Shown here: piece after piece, positions 1-7,161 of the stretch
How the letters are laid out: the number at the start of each line of letters is the position of its first letter
Position numbering within the stretch: the first letter of the stretch is position 1
NCBI GenBank assembly: GCA_016764455.1
Contig: JAESRU010000106.1
Coordinates: 943-15,510 of the forward strand
DNA: 14,568 nucleotides
Reading direction: 5' to 3'
Source of the DNA: Hyphomicrobiales bacterium
GTDB lineage: Bacteria > Pseudomonadota > Alphaproteobacteria > Rhizobiales > NORP267
The notes under the pieces: generated by a model
The model's database searches: none
What the model was told of the DNA's origin: nothing
What the model saw: only the letters and a program-made list of their open reading frames with translations
Made by a program: the position numbers and the translations under genes

Positions 1-798
1 TCTAAAGCCCATATTCTCAAGTTTATTGGCCGCGACGATCTGAAGGGCTTGGATTTTCTGGATATTGGCTGTGGCAGCGGCCTGCATTCCCTGGCCGCTT
101 TTCAGTCGGGAGCTGGAAAGATTCACAGCCTAGATTACGATCCCAATTCGGTTGAGACGACGGAACTGCTCCACAAGTATGCACAAAACCCCAGCAATTG
201 GAAGATTGGGCGGGGAGATGTGCTTGACGGTGACTATGTTGATGGGCTCGGAATATGGAATTTCGTCTATTCCTGGGGCGTGTTGCATCATACCGGAGAT
301 GTTTGGCAAGCAATCCGCAATGCCCAGAGCAGGGTTGCTGATGGCGGTCTGTTTTACATCGCACTCTATGCTGCCGATGTGCAGACGGATATGCAGTTCT
401 GGCTTGATGTGAAACGCGAGTACAACAAATCTAGCACACTGAAGAAAAAATGGATGGCCCTCTGGTATGTCTATCGTTTTGGGATGGACAAAAAAATTTA
501 TAAGTTGCCTTTGATTCTCAAGCAAATTTGGCAACATCGCTTCGAGCGCGGCATGAGCTATTTCGCCGATGTACATGATTGGCTGGGTGGTTGGCCGATG
601 GAGTTTACCTACGATCAGGATGTCGTTGATCTGCTGGAAAAGGAACATGGTTTCAAACTGATCAACGTGGCTACCGGGGAGGCCTGCTCTGAATTTTTAT
701 TCGAACGCACAGGATCGCCGGAAACGCCAACAAATGTAAAGGAAATGGTTGGGCGGGCGAAAAAAGAAGCCGAGTCTGCCAAGGCGAATGAATCATAA
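1..798 (+). CDS. Class I SAM-dependent methyltransferase (5'-truncated by window edge)
   Basis: The reading frame is open from base 1, so the true start is outside the window; 265 residues are visible. The SAM-binding motif I appears as LDIGCGSGLHS about 17 residues into the visible part. An acidic residue follows at the end of strand 2 (HSLDYDP), and a motif SWGVLHHTGD leads into a helix and the ADGGLFYIALY strand, the usual order of a Rossmann-fold class I methyltransferase. The C-terminal CSEFLFER resembles the end of methyltransferases that often sit in polysaccharide clusters. The protein is probably cytoplasmic. The substrate cannot be read from sequence; from its place directly before a glycosyltransferase it may methylate a sugar or glycan. 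Its last 11 bases overlap the next gene, which suggests translational coupling. The fold call is firm and the substrate unknown. Confidence 0.85.
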   Translation, partial: SKAHILKFIGRDDLKGLDFLDIGCGSGLHSLAAFQSGAGKIHSLDYDPNSVETTELLHKYAQNPSNWKIGRGDVLDGDYVDGLGIWNFVYSWGVLHHTGDVWQAIRNAQSRVADGGLFYIALYAADVQTDMQFWLDVKREYNKSSTLKKKWMALWYVYRFGMDKKIYKLPLILKQIWQHRFERGMSYFADVHDWLGGWPMEFTYDQDVVDLLEKEHGFKLINVATGEACSEFLFERTGSPETPTNVKEMVGRAKKEAESAKANES

Positions 799-2035
799 AA
801 AAAGGCAGGTGATTGCGCAATCACCCAAAGCCACCGGCAAGGTTGGGTTCGTTATTGGCTCTTTGATGCGCGGCGGCGCGGAAATGCATTTGGCCCAACT
901 TCTGCCTGTGCTCAAGCAAAGGGGCTGGGAGGTTTCGGTGTTTCTCATTGGACCGACTGGTCCGGTTGCAAATGACCTTCAAAAGGCCGGAATAAAAATC
1001 GCACCAAAGCAATCCGTTCGCGTTCCTCCATGGTTACCGGTGTGGCTAAGGCGGGTGACGCGTTTCACGTTGCTTAGCCCAAAATTCCTTTTTTTTGCCT
1101 GGCATCAGCGACGCGGTATCATCCATTTTTTTCTTCCCGAAGCCTTCATTATTGGTGGCATGCTGACCTTTTCCTGGCATCGCCGCCTGATCATGAGCAG
1201 GCGCGGCATGACCACATACAGATCTAAATATCCTTCTCCGGTTATCGCTATTGAGCGCTTTTTGCAGCATCGAATGAAACTGCTGCTTGGAAACAGTGCC
1301 CGCGTTGTTGACGAGTTGTTATCGGACGGGGTTCCAAAGGAGCGTGTCAGACTAATCTATAACGGCCTCGCTTTAGATCGACTTGATCCACCGGGTGCAA
1401 TACGTGAGAAATTGCGCGATGAATTGGGAATTTCCCAAACCGAACTGGTCCTGGTCACTCTGGCAAACCTGCATCCATATAAAGGGCATGCGGACCTGAT
1501 CAAGGCATTGGGTAAGCTAAAGAGCGCTGGACGGTTGCCAGCGGATTGGACGCTTTTACTTATTGGTCGGAACATTTCTTTGCTTGGGACCGAACTGTTG
1601 ACCACTTCCAGCAATAATTATCAATCCAGGCTTGAAAGCATGTGCGAGAAACTGGACCTGCAGAGCCATGTCAAATTCCTTGGTGAACGCGCCGATGCAC
1701 CTACATTATTGCGTTGTGCAGATATTGGCGTTTTTCCTTCACATGAAGAGGGGTTTTCCAACGCACTTATAGAACAGATGGCGGCGGGGCTTGCCATTGT
1801 GGCCAGCGATGTCGGCGGCAATGCCGAAGCCCTTGACGAAGGACGGGCCGGTATTATTGTTCCACCCAAGGAACCAACGGCTCTGGCCAAGGCAATCGGG
1901 CGTCTCATCGAGGAACCTGACACCAGAAAATCATTTGGAGAGACCGCCCGGGCCCGAGCATTTGAAAATTATACCATTGCGCGCTGCGCCGATGATTATG
2001 AGAATGTGTACAGAGAACTTCTTGGCCATCAATAA
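788..2035 (+). CDS. Family 4 (GT-B) glycosyltransferase
   Basis: The 415-residue protein is a retaining GT4-type glycosyltransferase that would transfer a sugar from a nucleotide donor to a lipid-linked or growing glycan on the cytoplasmic face of the membrane. The N-terminal domain carries the acceptor-side glycine-rich loop LMRGGAEMH (about residues 26-34). The C-terminal donor domain begins near ANLHPYKGH (226-234). The EX7E signature spans E321 and E329 in HEEGFSNALIEQ, followed by ASDVGGNAEAL. The ATG at 788 was preferred to a TTG 39 bases upstream because it overlaps the preceding methyltransferase by only 11 bases and leaves a normal N-terminus before the first strand. The ribosome binding site is weak (AAGG at 781-784), consistent with coupling to the gene before it. 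Donor and acceptor are unknown. Confidence 0.9.
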   Translation: MNHKKRQVIAQSPKATGKVGFVIGSLMRGGAEMHLAQLLPVLKQRGWEVSVFLIGPTGPVANDLQKAGIKIAPKQSVRVPPWLPVWLRRVTRFTLLSPKFLFFAWHQRRGIIHFFLPEAFIIGGMLTFSWHRRLIMSRRGMTTYRSKYPSPVIAIERFLQHRMKLLLGNSARVVDELLSDGVPKERVRLIYNGLALDRLDPPGAIREKLRDELGISQTELVLVTLANLHPYKGHADLIKALGKLKSAGRLPADWTLLLIGRNISLLGTELLTTSSNNYQSRLESMCEKLDLQSHVKFLGERADAPTLLRCADIGVFPSHEEGFSNALIEQMAAGLAIVASDVGGNAEALDEGRAGIIVPPKEPTALAKAIGRLIEEPDTRKSFGETARARAFENYTIARCADDYENVYRELLGHQ

Positions 2036-2141
2036 GATGGCAGGGTGATGGTGTCAGACAATGGCTGCTGCTGCCAGCACATAAGGTCGAGAACTGCAAT
2101 CTTGAATATACGCGATTTCAAGCCTTTAATTCTGGTCCAAC

Positions 2142-2165
2142 AAAGCTCTTTTTAGCTTTTTTCTC
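2142..2165 (+). terminator. Weak hairpin with T-tract at the convergent gene end
   Basis: AAAGCT at 2142-2147 pairs with AGCTTT at 2154-2159 across a six-base loop, and the second arm runs into a T-run on the plus strand. It lies about 107 bases after the stop of the plus-strand glycosyltransferase and overlaps the stop codon of the convergent minus-strand methyltransferase. The stem is short and A+T-rich, so this is only a candidate intrinsic terminator for the plus-strand pair. The rest of 2036-2141 holds no gene that I can support. Confidence 0.3.
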
Positions 2166-2934
2166 CAATATACAGCAGACGGGTGGCACCGCCGAATATA
2201 CTATCTATATTATTTATCACCTGATGGATATGAAGCGGCATAATATCCGCTCCGGCTTTTTTTCCAGGCGCTGGGGCAAGTCCCATATGATGCAGAAATG
2301 GTAAAAAAAGATTTTCGTCAAAATCCAGTTGATGCAGGCATATTTTGGTAAATCCGCGGGCTGCGAACATATTTGTGATCCACTCGGGCGTTACCTGGCG
2401 GACGTGCTGCCAGCGATGAAAAAGCTTGTTGCTGACCGGGCAGTAGATCATACCGCACCTGAGATCTTCATTGTTCGGCGTGGAGATTATAAGCCGCCCA
2501 CCGGGACGGACATAAGCGGCAAGTTCATCACAGACCTTGTCAATGTCTTCGTCGAGCACATGCTCCAGAACCTCGAAACAGGTGACGGCGTCAAAACTCC
2601 CCTCGTCTTTCGGCCCAACATCAGGAATAAATCCTTCCAGATCCGCCAGAAGGCGTTCCGTTTTACGCTGCCGTTCCCCGGAGGGCTCAAAGACCGCAAA
2701 CGGATAGCCTCGTTCAATGAGGTAGGCCGCCACTTCGCCGCCGCCCGCGCCATAGTCCAAATGCCGCCCGGCGGGTTTAAGCTGGTCGTTGATTACCCAG
2801 TGAATGCAGCGCCGGGCCATTCGTCCGAAAGCCATCACATCATCAAGGCCCGCTTGTGCAAGACCATCCCAGAACCGGTTGACCAGCTCTGGCGTCCAGA
2901 TGATGGGTTCAGGTAGGTTTTGTGGTTTATCCAT
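2152..2934 (-). CDS. Class I SAM-dependent methyltransferase (Methyltransf_23-like)
   Basis: This 260-residue protein has a complete methyltransferase core: motif I LDYGAGGGEVAAYL (59-72), the acidic end of strand 2 in VFEPSGE (81-87), CFEVLEHV (119-126) for strand 4, and VRPGGRLIISTPNNED (142-157) for strand 5. The TPNNE, YCP and FHRWQHVR segments are a pattern I associate with methyltransferases in surface-glycan gene clusters. The substrate is not visible, but a glycan or sugar-nucleotide target is likely from context. Its ATG lies inside the 3' end of the upstream glycosyltransferase gene (8-base overlap, ATGGATAA), so the two are almost certainly translated together. A GAGG lies 12 bases before the ATG, further away than usual, which again points to coupling rather than independent initiation. 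Confidence 0.87.
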   Translation of the reverse strand: MDKPQNLPEPIIWTPELVNRFWDGLAQAGLDDVMAFGRMARRCIHWVINDQLKPAGRHLDYGAGGGEVAAYLIERGYPFAVFEPSGERQRKTERLLADLEGFIPDVGPKDEGSFDAVTCFEVLEHVLDEDIDKVCDELAAYVRPGGRLIISTPNNEDLRCGMIYCPVSNKLFHRWQHVRQVTPEWITNMFAARGFTKICLHQLDFDENLFLPFLHHMGLAPAPGKKAGADIMPLHIHQVINNIDSIFGGATRLLYIGEKS

Positions 2935-4957
2935 CAGGAAATAAGGCCTCTATTTTTGGGCTGAAAGCGCCTAAATTATATACGGTCAGCGTTTTGTCAA
3001 GCATACGGTCGTATGAGAAGTTTTCAGCGACAAACTTTGGCCCCTGTCTTCCCGCTTCAGCAAGCCACTGCGGTTCATCCAGGCGTTTAATCACCCTTGC
3101 GGCCAATTGACCAGGATCCCGGCCCGGCATGATGTCGCCGGTGACACCTGGTTTGAGAGCTTCTGCGGAACCTCCGGCATCTGTTGCGATCACCGGCAAC
3201 CCGACGGACTGCGCCTCGAGAAAAACATTAGGCAAACCTTCGATATGAGCGCAATGCAGTAAAATATCCGCTCGGCGCATATAGGCCCCGACATTTTTTC
3301 GGATACCGGCAAATTCGAGTTTTTCCTCAATTCCGAGCTTCCTCGCTTCTTCCCTGACCTGTGGCTCCAGTACGCCTGACCCCACCAGACAAAACCGCAC
3401 TGCGGGGGATTTTTTCGAAATAGCCGCCGCTGTACGCAAGAAAAGAAACGGATCTTTTTCCTTATAAAAACGAAAAACCCCCAGTACAAGTGGATGCGCT
3501 TTTGCCGATAAATGCACAGGCCCGTTCTCATCCATTTTTTCCGAGCCTAACATAAAGCTGTCTGGATCAAAGGCGTTTTTCACCACATGGATGTCACCGG
3601 GATCAATCCCGATCCAGGCGGCATAGTCTTTGGCGCCAGCGTGGCTGTTGGCAATGAGACTGACGCGGGGGTCAGTAAGCATAAGGCGATAAAGGGGGCG
3701 GAAAAAAGGGTGGTAACCGGTATGATACATTGGGTTCAAATTCCGCAGCCCCATAATGACGCGCGGCACGCCGGCCCACAAAGCTGCCAGCCCGGCAAGT
3801 ATGTTTGTGTAATCGAGCCAGGTATGGACGAGGCGGGGACGCAATCGCATGAATTGTGAAAACAATTGCCCCGTCAAAGGGCCAATCCCAAGTGGCAGGG
3901 CATGACAGCGGGCCTCAAGATCATACATGATTTCGATGATGTTTTCGTTGAACTCCTTTTGCAACGGCCGGTCAAGGAAAGGCACATGCTCAAGACGCGC
4001 ATTATGAATTGGCACATCGCTGTTTTTAAGAAGAGCGCTGTAATGATGCGTCTCAAGCGTATCAGCTTCATCAAAGCCGACAAAAACACTTGGCCAACCC
4101 CGCCGCTTCAGGCCCGCCGCCGTCAGCGCAACCTGCCGTTCGGCTCCCCCGCCGTGTAAAGAGGCGCAAACAAGCGCAATCGGACCTTGCGGGTTAGCAA
4201 GCGTACCTGCGATAGGGCTGGTGGTTTGCGCGGCGCTCTGCACGTTGCCAGCCAGATTTTCGATCCTGTCGGCGTAGCGTTCAGACAAAGCTCTCAGTCG
4301 CTTTTGAACATCGGGTTTTTCATGGGTCATCCCCCGATGCGGCGGCCAGAACGCGCTGACAACAGAACGATTTTCCAGCCATTGCCACTTCTCTATCTGT
4401 GCTTGCGTCATGGGAGGAGGTGCAAGCTGTATTTGTGGGAGTTGCCATGGTTGTTCCGGAATTCCAGGGTATGACATTTTCTCCCAGGCGCCTCTTTCAT
4501 TCTGAAATGATGCAAAAGGCCGATTTTCAGTCAAGCGCCCAGACTGTAACAGATAAGATGTAATGTTCAGCTTGTTAGGCTGATCCATAACCCATTTATT
4601 GAGCACCTGTAACAAAATCCTTCTTTCAAAGGCAGTTTTGCCAAAAGTTGAAACGATGCCGCCAGATTGCCAAATCGGCAGGTGGTATCTTTTGGTTACA
4701 TAATTAAAAAATCCCAGATCCTGCTCAGTGGGAAAACCTGCATCATCGGCACATGAGCTGACCAATATGAGGTTGGTGATCTTATGGTCCTCAAGCAGTT
4801 GCCGCCATGGGGATTCTATGAATGGACGCGGCCCAATACCGGTAATCAGTGTGATGGGTTTGTTCAGGGGAAACGCTCTATAAAAACTGCCTACGGTTTC
4901 ACGGCATTTACTTGAGGGTGTTTGTCTTTTGCCTGTTTGCCACACTGTAGTCTGCAT
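2927..4957 (-). CDS. Two-part GT4 glycosyltransferase with unrecognised N-terminal domain
   Basis: The protein has 676 residues, against about 360-420 for an ordinary GT4 enzyme. Residues from about 258 to 660 form a complete GT-B glycosyltransferase: LHGGGAERQ (268-275), VHTWLDYTNILAGL (377-390), donor-domain start VLGVFRFYKEKDP (491-503), VGSGVLEP, and the EX7E pair E573/E581 in HIEGLPNVFLEA, followed by ATDAGGSAEAL. Residues 1-257 do not belong to that fold. They include a strand-like ITLITGIG (35-42), NLILVSSCADDAGFP (62-76), LPIWQSGGIVSTFG (93-106) and a proline-rich stretch (164-184) that may be a linker. I do not recognise this part. The ATG at 4957 is the first usable start after an in-frame stop at 4985-4987, but I see no clear ribosome binding site before it. 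The gene overlaps the downstream methyltransferase by 8 bases. The glycosyltransferase call is firm; donor, acceptor and N-terminal role are unknown. Confidence 0.9.
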   Translation of the reverse strand: MQTTVWQTGKRQTPSSKCRETVGSFYRAFPLNKPITLITGIGPRPFIESPWRQLLEDHKITNLILVSSCADDAGFPTEQDLGFFNYVTKRYHLPIWQSGGIVSTFGKTAFERRILLQVLNKWVMDQPNKLNITSYLLQSGRLTENRPFASFQNERGAWEKMSYPGIPEQPWQLPQIQLAPPPMTQAQIEKWQWLENRSVVSAFWPPHRGMTHEKPDVQKRLRALSERYADRIENLAGNVQSAAQTTSPIAGTLANPQGPIALVCASLHGGGAERQVALTAAGLKRRGWPSVFVGFDEADTLETHHYSALLKNSDVPIHNARLEHVPFLDRPLQKEFNENIIEIMYDLEARCHALPLGIGPLTGQLFSQFMRLRPRLVHTWLDYTNILAGLAALWAGVPRVIMGLRNLNPMYHTGYHPFFRPLYRLMLTDPRVSLIANSHAGAKDYAAWIGIDPGDIHVVKNAFDPDSFMLGSEKMDENGPVHLSAKAHPLVLGVFRFYKEKDPFLFLRTAAAISKKSPAVRFCLVGSGVLEPQVREEARKLGIEEKLEFAGIRKNVGAYMRRADILLHCAHIEGLPNVFLEAQSVGLPVIATDAGGSAEALKPGVTGDIMPGRDPGQLAARVIKRLDEPQWLAEAGRQGPKFVAENFSYDRMLDKTLTVYNLGAFSPKIEALFPDG

Positions 4958-4997
4958 ACGCCGATCACATTTTTTATAAAACTTCTAGTATCATCGA

Positions 4998-5026
4998 TTT
5001 ATAGCCATTCCCAAGCATGCAGGCAA
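4998..5026 (-). promoter_or_regulatory. Candidate sigma70-type promoter for the long glycosyltransferase
   Basis: On the minus strand TTGCCT (5021-5026) is followed after exactly 17 bases by TATAAA (4998-5003). This matches the -35 box at 4 of 6 positions and the -10 box at 5 of 6, with ideal spacing. Transcription would begin about 30-35 bases before the ATG at 4957 and cover the glycosyltransferase and the overlapping methyltransferase. This is a pattern match only. Confidence 0.45.
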
Positions 5027-5110
5027 TAAAATTTCCGCTAAATATCCAAACTCGCAATACGGTCGTCACCGTGCCGTTTTCGAAAACCGTCTTGCCGGGA
5101 ATTTTGTTCA

Positions 5111-6253
5111 CTATGGCATCTTCCAAATGTTTATCGATGCAAAAACCTCTGGCAGGGCGTTGACTGGCGCAGGTGCAGTGTCGAGATTACTCGTGGGGCC
5201 GTATCCGTTAATTGCTCTTGCAATCTGTATCCAGTGGCGCAACTCGAAGGTCTTCGATGCCGCGATCGTGATTATGCCATCAATCTCCGATGCCATGCCT
5301 GACACACCTGTTACCGAGCCATAAGCCGACGTTCCATCCAGTGGATAGGTCGCATCAGTGACGTTATAGAGCAGCAGTTTGTGACCATTAACCATGAAAC
5401 CGCCAGCGGTAGCCTGGATTCTATACGTTCCGGCGGATAGGGTGAACTGGTTGGCGGCAAGCGTCGCGATGGTTCCGACATTGCGCACCAATGTATTCAA
5501 AACGCGAATGTTAATCCCGGCACTGGCGGCTCCGCCTTGCGACCCGGCTGGTTTTTGATCCTGGATAATGACATCAGGAAAGGCGGAACCACCCGCGCCG
5601 CCCGACGTCGTGAACGGCATGGTGACCACACCGGTCGTCTTGTCGATGACGATGGAGTCTTTCCAGTTTGTGCCGTCCGGGCTGACCTTGAAATGAAAAT
5701 CATCATCACCGGCAAGGCCGATCTCGGCGCGACCCGAAAAGCCGGTTTGATATAAAAAACTGGCAGTATCGGCAGCGGCGTTTTTGTTAATCTTGACCTG
5801 ATGGCCCGCCCCTTCGTGACTGAATAATGACGCCGGTGAAGAGACCGACAGCCGGTTTGTGGTGTCTGCAGTAGCGTTGATGCCTACCATCGGCGTGGGG
5901 TTAACAGAGCTGCCAGAGGTGATTGGAGCCCATGCCGAGCCATCCCAACCTAGCACAATATCCTCGTCTCCCACCCAGCAAATCCAGCCCTCGAGCGGTA
6001 TATGAAATGCCCATGCGTTGTCCTGCCACGCGGCGATCTGACCATCTTTTCCTGCCCATGCGCCGGTTGCGGACGCCCCGACTATATAACGGTCACCATC
6101 AACGGGCGAGCCCGGCGGTGCGGTCAGGTCGCGATCCAGCACCGAAAGCTGCACAATAACATCCAGCACCCGCAACGCTTCATTGTGCGTAACGTGTTTT
6201 TGCGCCTGCGCCGCCGCGATATTCGGCATTTTCAAATTTGGTGTTTCTGTCAC
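5111..6253 (-). CDS. DUF2793 domain protein with phage/GTA fibre-like C-terminus
   Basis: The 380-residue protein starts with a typical DUF2793 domain (about 8-110): MPNIAAAQAQKHVTHNEALR, then VLDRDLTAPPGSPVDGDRY, GAWAGKDGQIAAWQD and EGWICWVGDE. This domain is known mainly from alphaproteobacterial prophages and gene-transfer-agent regions. A middle region (about 118-213) resembles tail-fibre shaft segments, ending with DKTTGVVTMPF. The C-terminal part (about 224-380) has QDQKPAGSQGG, NQFTLSAGTYRIQA and LLLYNVTD, a beta-rich pattern seen at receptor-binding tips of phage fibres. There is no signal peptide, transmembrane segment or visible catalytic motif. The start is GTG at 6251-6253, with GGAAG five bases upstream. 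No other virion gene is present, so it is not part of a visible prophage. It stands alone between two glycan operons. A role in binding the local polysaccharide is possible but inferred only from family and place. Confidence 0.85.
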   Translation of the reverse strand: MTETPNLKMPNIAAAQAQKHVTHNEALRVLDVIVQLSVLDRDLTAPPGSPVDGDRYIVGASATGAWAGKDGQIAAWQDNAWAFHIPLEGWICWVGDEDIVLGWDGSAWAPITSGSSVNPTPMVGINATADTTNRLSVSSPASLFSHEGAGHQVKINKNAAADTASFLYQTGFSGRAEIGLAGDDDFHFKVSPDGTNWKDSIVIDKTTGVVTMPFTTSGGAGGSAFPDVIIQDQKPAGSQGGAASAGINIRVLNTLVRNVGTIATLAANQFTLSAGTYRIQATAGGFMVNGHKLLLYNVTDATYPLDGTSAYGSVTGVSGMASEIDGIITIAASKTFELRHWIQIARAINGYGPTSNLDTAPAPVNALPEVFASINIWKMP

Positions 6254-6275
6254 AGGAACTTCCTATCCTTCATGT

Positions 6276-6306
6276 ATTATCCAACATGTCGGACATTTTA
6301 GTTCAA
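6276..6306 (-). promoter_or_regulatory. Candidate promoter with near-palindromic spacer before the DUF2793 gene
   Basis: On the minus strand TTGAAC (6301-6306) precedes GATAAT (6276-6281), each close to the -35 and -10 consensus, but the spacer is 19 bases, longer than ideal. The spacer overlaps an imperfect 14-base palindrome, TCCGACATGTTGGA on the minus strand (6280-6293), which could be a repressor site. The inferred transcript would have a leader of only about 15 bases, carrying the GGAAG ribosome binding site. Confidence 0.3.
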
Positions 6307-6349
6307 CGTGAACGGGCGGGAATAAGTTTTGTGACAATCAAACAAACGG

Positions 6350-6377
6350 TTACCCGAGCGCATGGCAACACGGGTAA
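6350..6377 (-). terminator. Candidate terminator after the TylF-type methyltransferase
   Basis: TTACCCG (6350-6356) and CGGGTAA (6371-6377) form a seven-base-pair perfect stem with a 14-base loop, 25 bases past the stop of the methyltransferase gene. On the minus strand the stem is followed by CCGTTTGTTTG, a loose T-rich stretch; on the plus strand it is followed by a run of A. The long loop and interrupted T-tract make it a moderate candidate. If it works, it separates the six-gene export operon from the DUF2793 gene. Confidence 0.4.
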
Positions 6378-6402
6378 AAAAGGCTTTAAAAACGCAAGCA
6401 TT

Positions 6403-7161
6403 TCAAAATAATTTCTGAACCAGAGCCTGCCCGGTTGAGAGCGAAACGATCTGTTCGGGCTTGTCCGCAAAAAAATCATCAACGGCTTTTTTAGCGCCCG
6501 GGCAAGACAAAAATCCGTAATCATCAAAAAGAACGATACCGCCGGGCGAAAGCCTGGGATAGAAATATTCAAGCGAGTCCCAAGTCGGTTGAAAAAGATC
6601 GACGTCGATGTGTACGAAGGCGACTGGCTCGTCACCAGCCTCGGCGAAACGATCTGGTATCCAGCCCTTGTAAATCCTGTGGCATGAAAAAGAAGCAAGA
6701 ATCTCCTCTGTCGGTTTACTTCCCGCAGCGAAGCTCCCCGCCTTCCAATAGTCACCATCATTGCTGCCGGGTTCAGGCAAGCCTTCAAAGGAATCGAAAA
6801 GATGCACGCTTCGCCCGGCTCCTTGCGCAACCCGGCACAACAACAGGGCTGTGGCGCCCTTATAAACTCCGCACTCAACAAAATCCCCAGGCAAATTCGT
6901 GACAAGATTGAGCGTTTGGGACATGACATATTTTCGATCGAGGGAATGCCAGTTTTCAGGATCCATTATACTTTGATAATAGGATAAGAACTCTTCATCT
7001 TCGAGAAATATCCGGCCAAATTCACTGAATTTGAACTTTGGATACGCAGCCATGGACAAATGTTCCGCCAACACATACCGCTCCGCGTCATTCTCTTTAT
7101 CGGCGGCATAATCCCTGATCGCCTGAAGAACCTGGTGTAAATTATTACTATTTATTTTCAT
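6403..7161 (-). CDS. TylF/MycF-family O-methyltransferase
   Basis: The 252-residue protein belongs to the macrocin O-methyltransferase (TylF) family, metal-dependent SAM enzymes that methylate sugar hydroxyls. Visible signatures are the SAM loop VECGVYKGATA (95-105), LFDSFEGLPEP (121-131), the metal-binding HIDVDLFQPTWDSLE (184-198) and GGIVLFDDYGF (207-217) with the paired aspartates D213/D214. Two adjacent ATGs (7162-7164 and 7159-7161) follow GGAAGAG at 7169-7175, so translation could begin at either; a longer TTG-initiated frame up to 7233 lies inside the preceding gene and is unlikely. The first bases overlap the end of the Wzt gene. Sitting last in the export operon right after Wzt, it is a good candidate to methylate the chain end or a repeat-unit sugar. 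The family call is strong; the position methylated is unknown. Confidence 0.9.
   Translation of the reverse strand: MKINSNNLHQVLQAIRDYAADKENDAERYVLAEHLSMAAYPKFKFSEFGRIFLEDEEFLSYYQSIMDPENWHSLDRKYVMSQTLNLVTNLPGDFVECGVYKGATALLLCRVAQGAGRSVHLFDSFEGLPEPGSNDGDYWKAGSFAAGSKPTEEILASFSCHRIYKGWIPDRFAEAGDEPVAFVHIDVDLFQPTWDSLEYFYPRLSPGGIVLFDDYGFLSCPGAKKAVDDFFADKPEQIVSLSTGQALVQKLF

Noticed and set aside
130..648. 172-residue minus-strand open frame
   Set aside because: It is antisense to the first methyltransferase, whose motifs clearly define the coding frame.
2329..2916. 195-residue plus-strand open frame
   Set aside because: It lies wholly opposite the well-supported minus-strand methyltransferase and shows no family motif of its own.
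5076..5087. Perfect 12-base palindrome GTTTTCGAAAAC after the DUF2793 gene, considered as terminator or binding site
   Set aside because: It has no loop and no T-tract, and a single short A/T-rich palindrome can occur by chance.
6303..6929. 208-residue minus-strand open frame
   Set aside because: It overlaps the TylF-type methyltransferase in another frame and has Arg/Pro/Ser-rich composition typical of a shadow frame.
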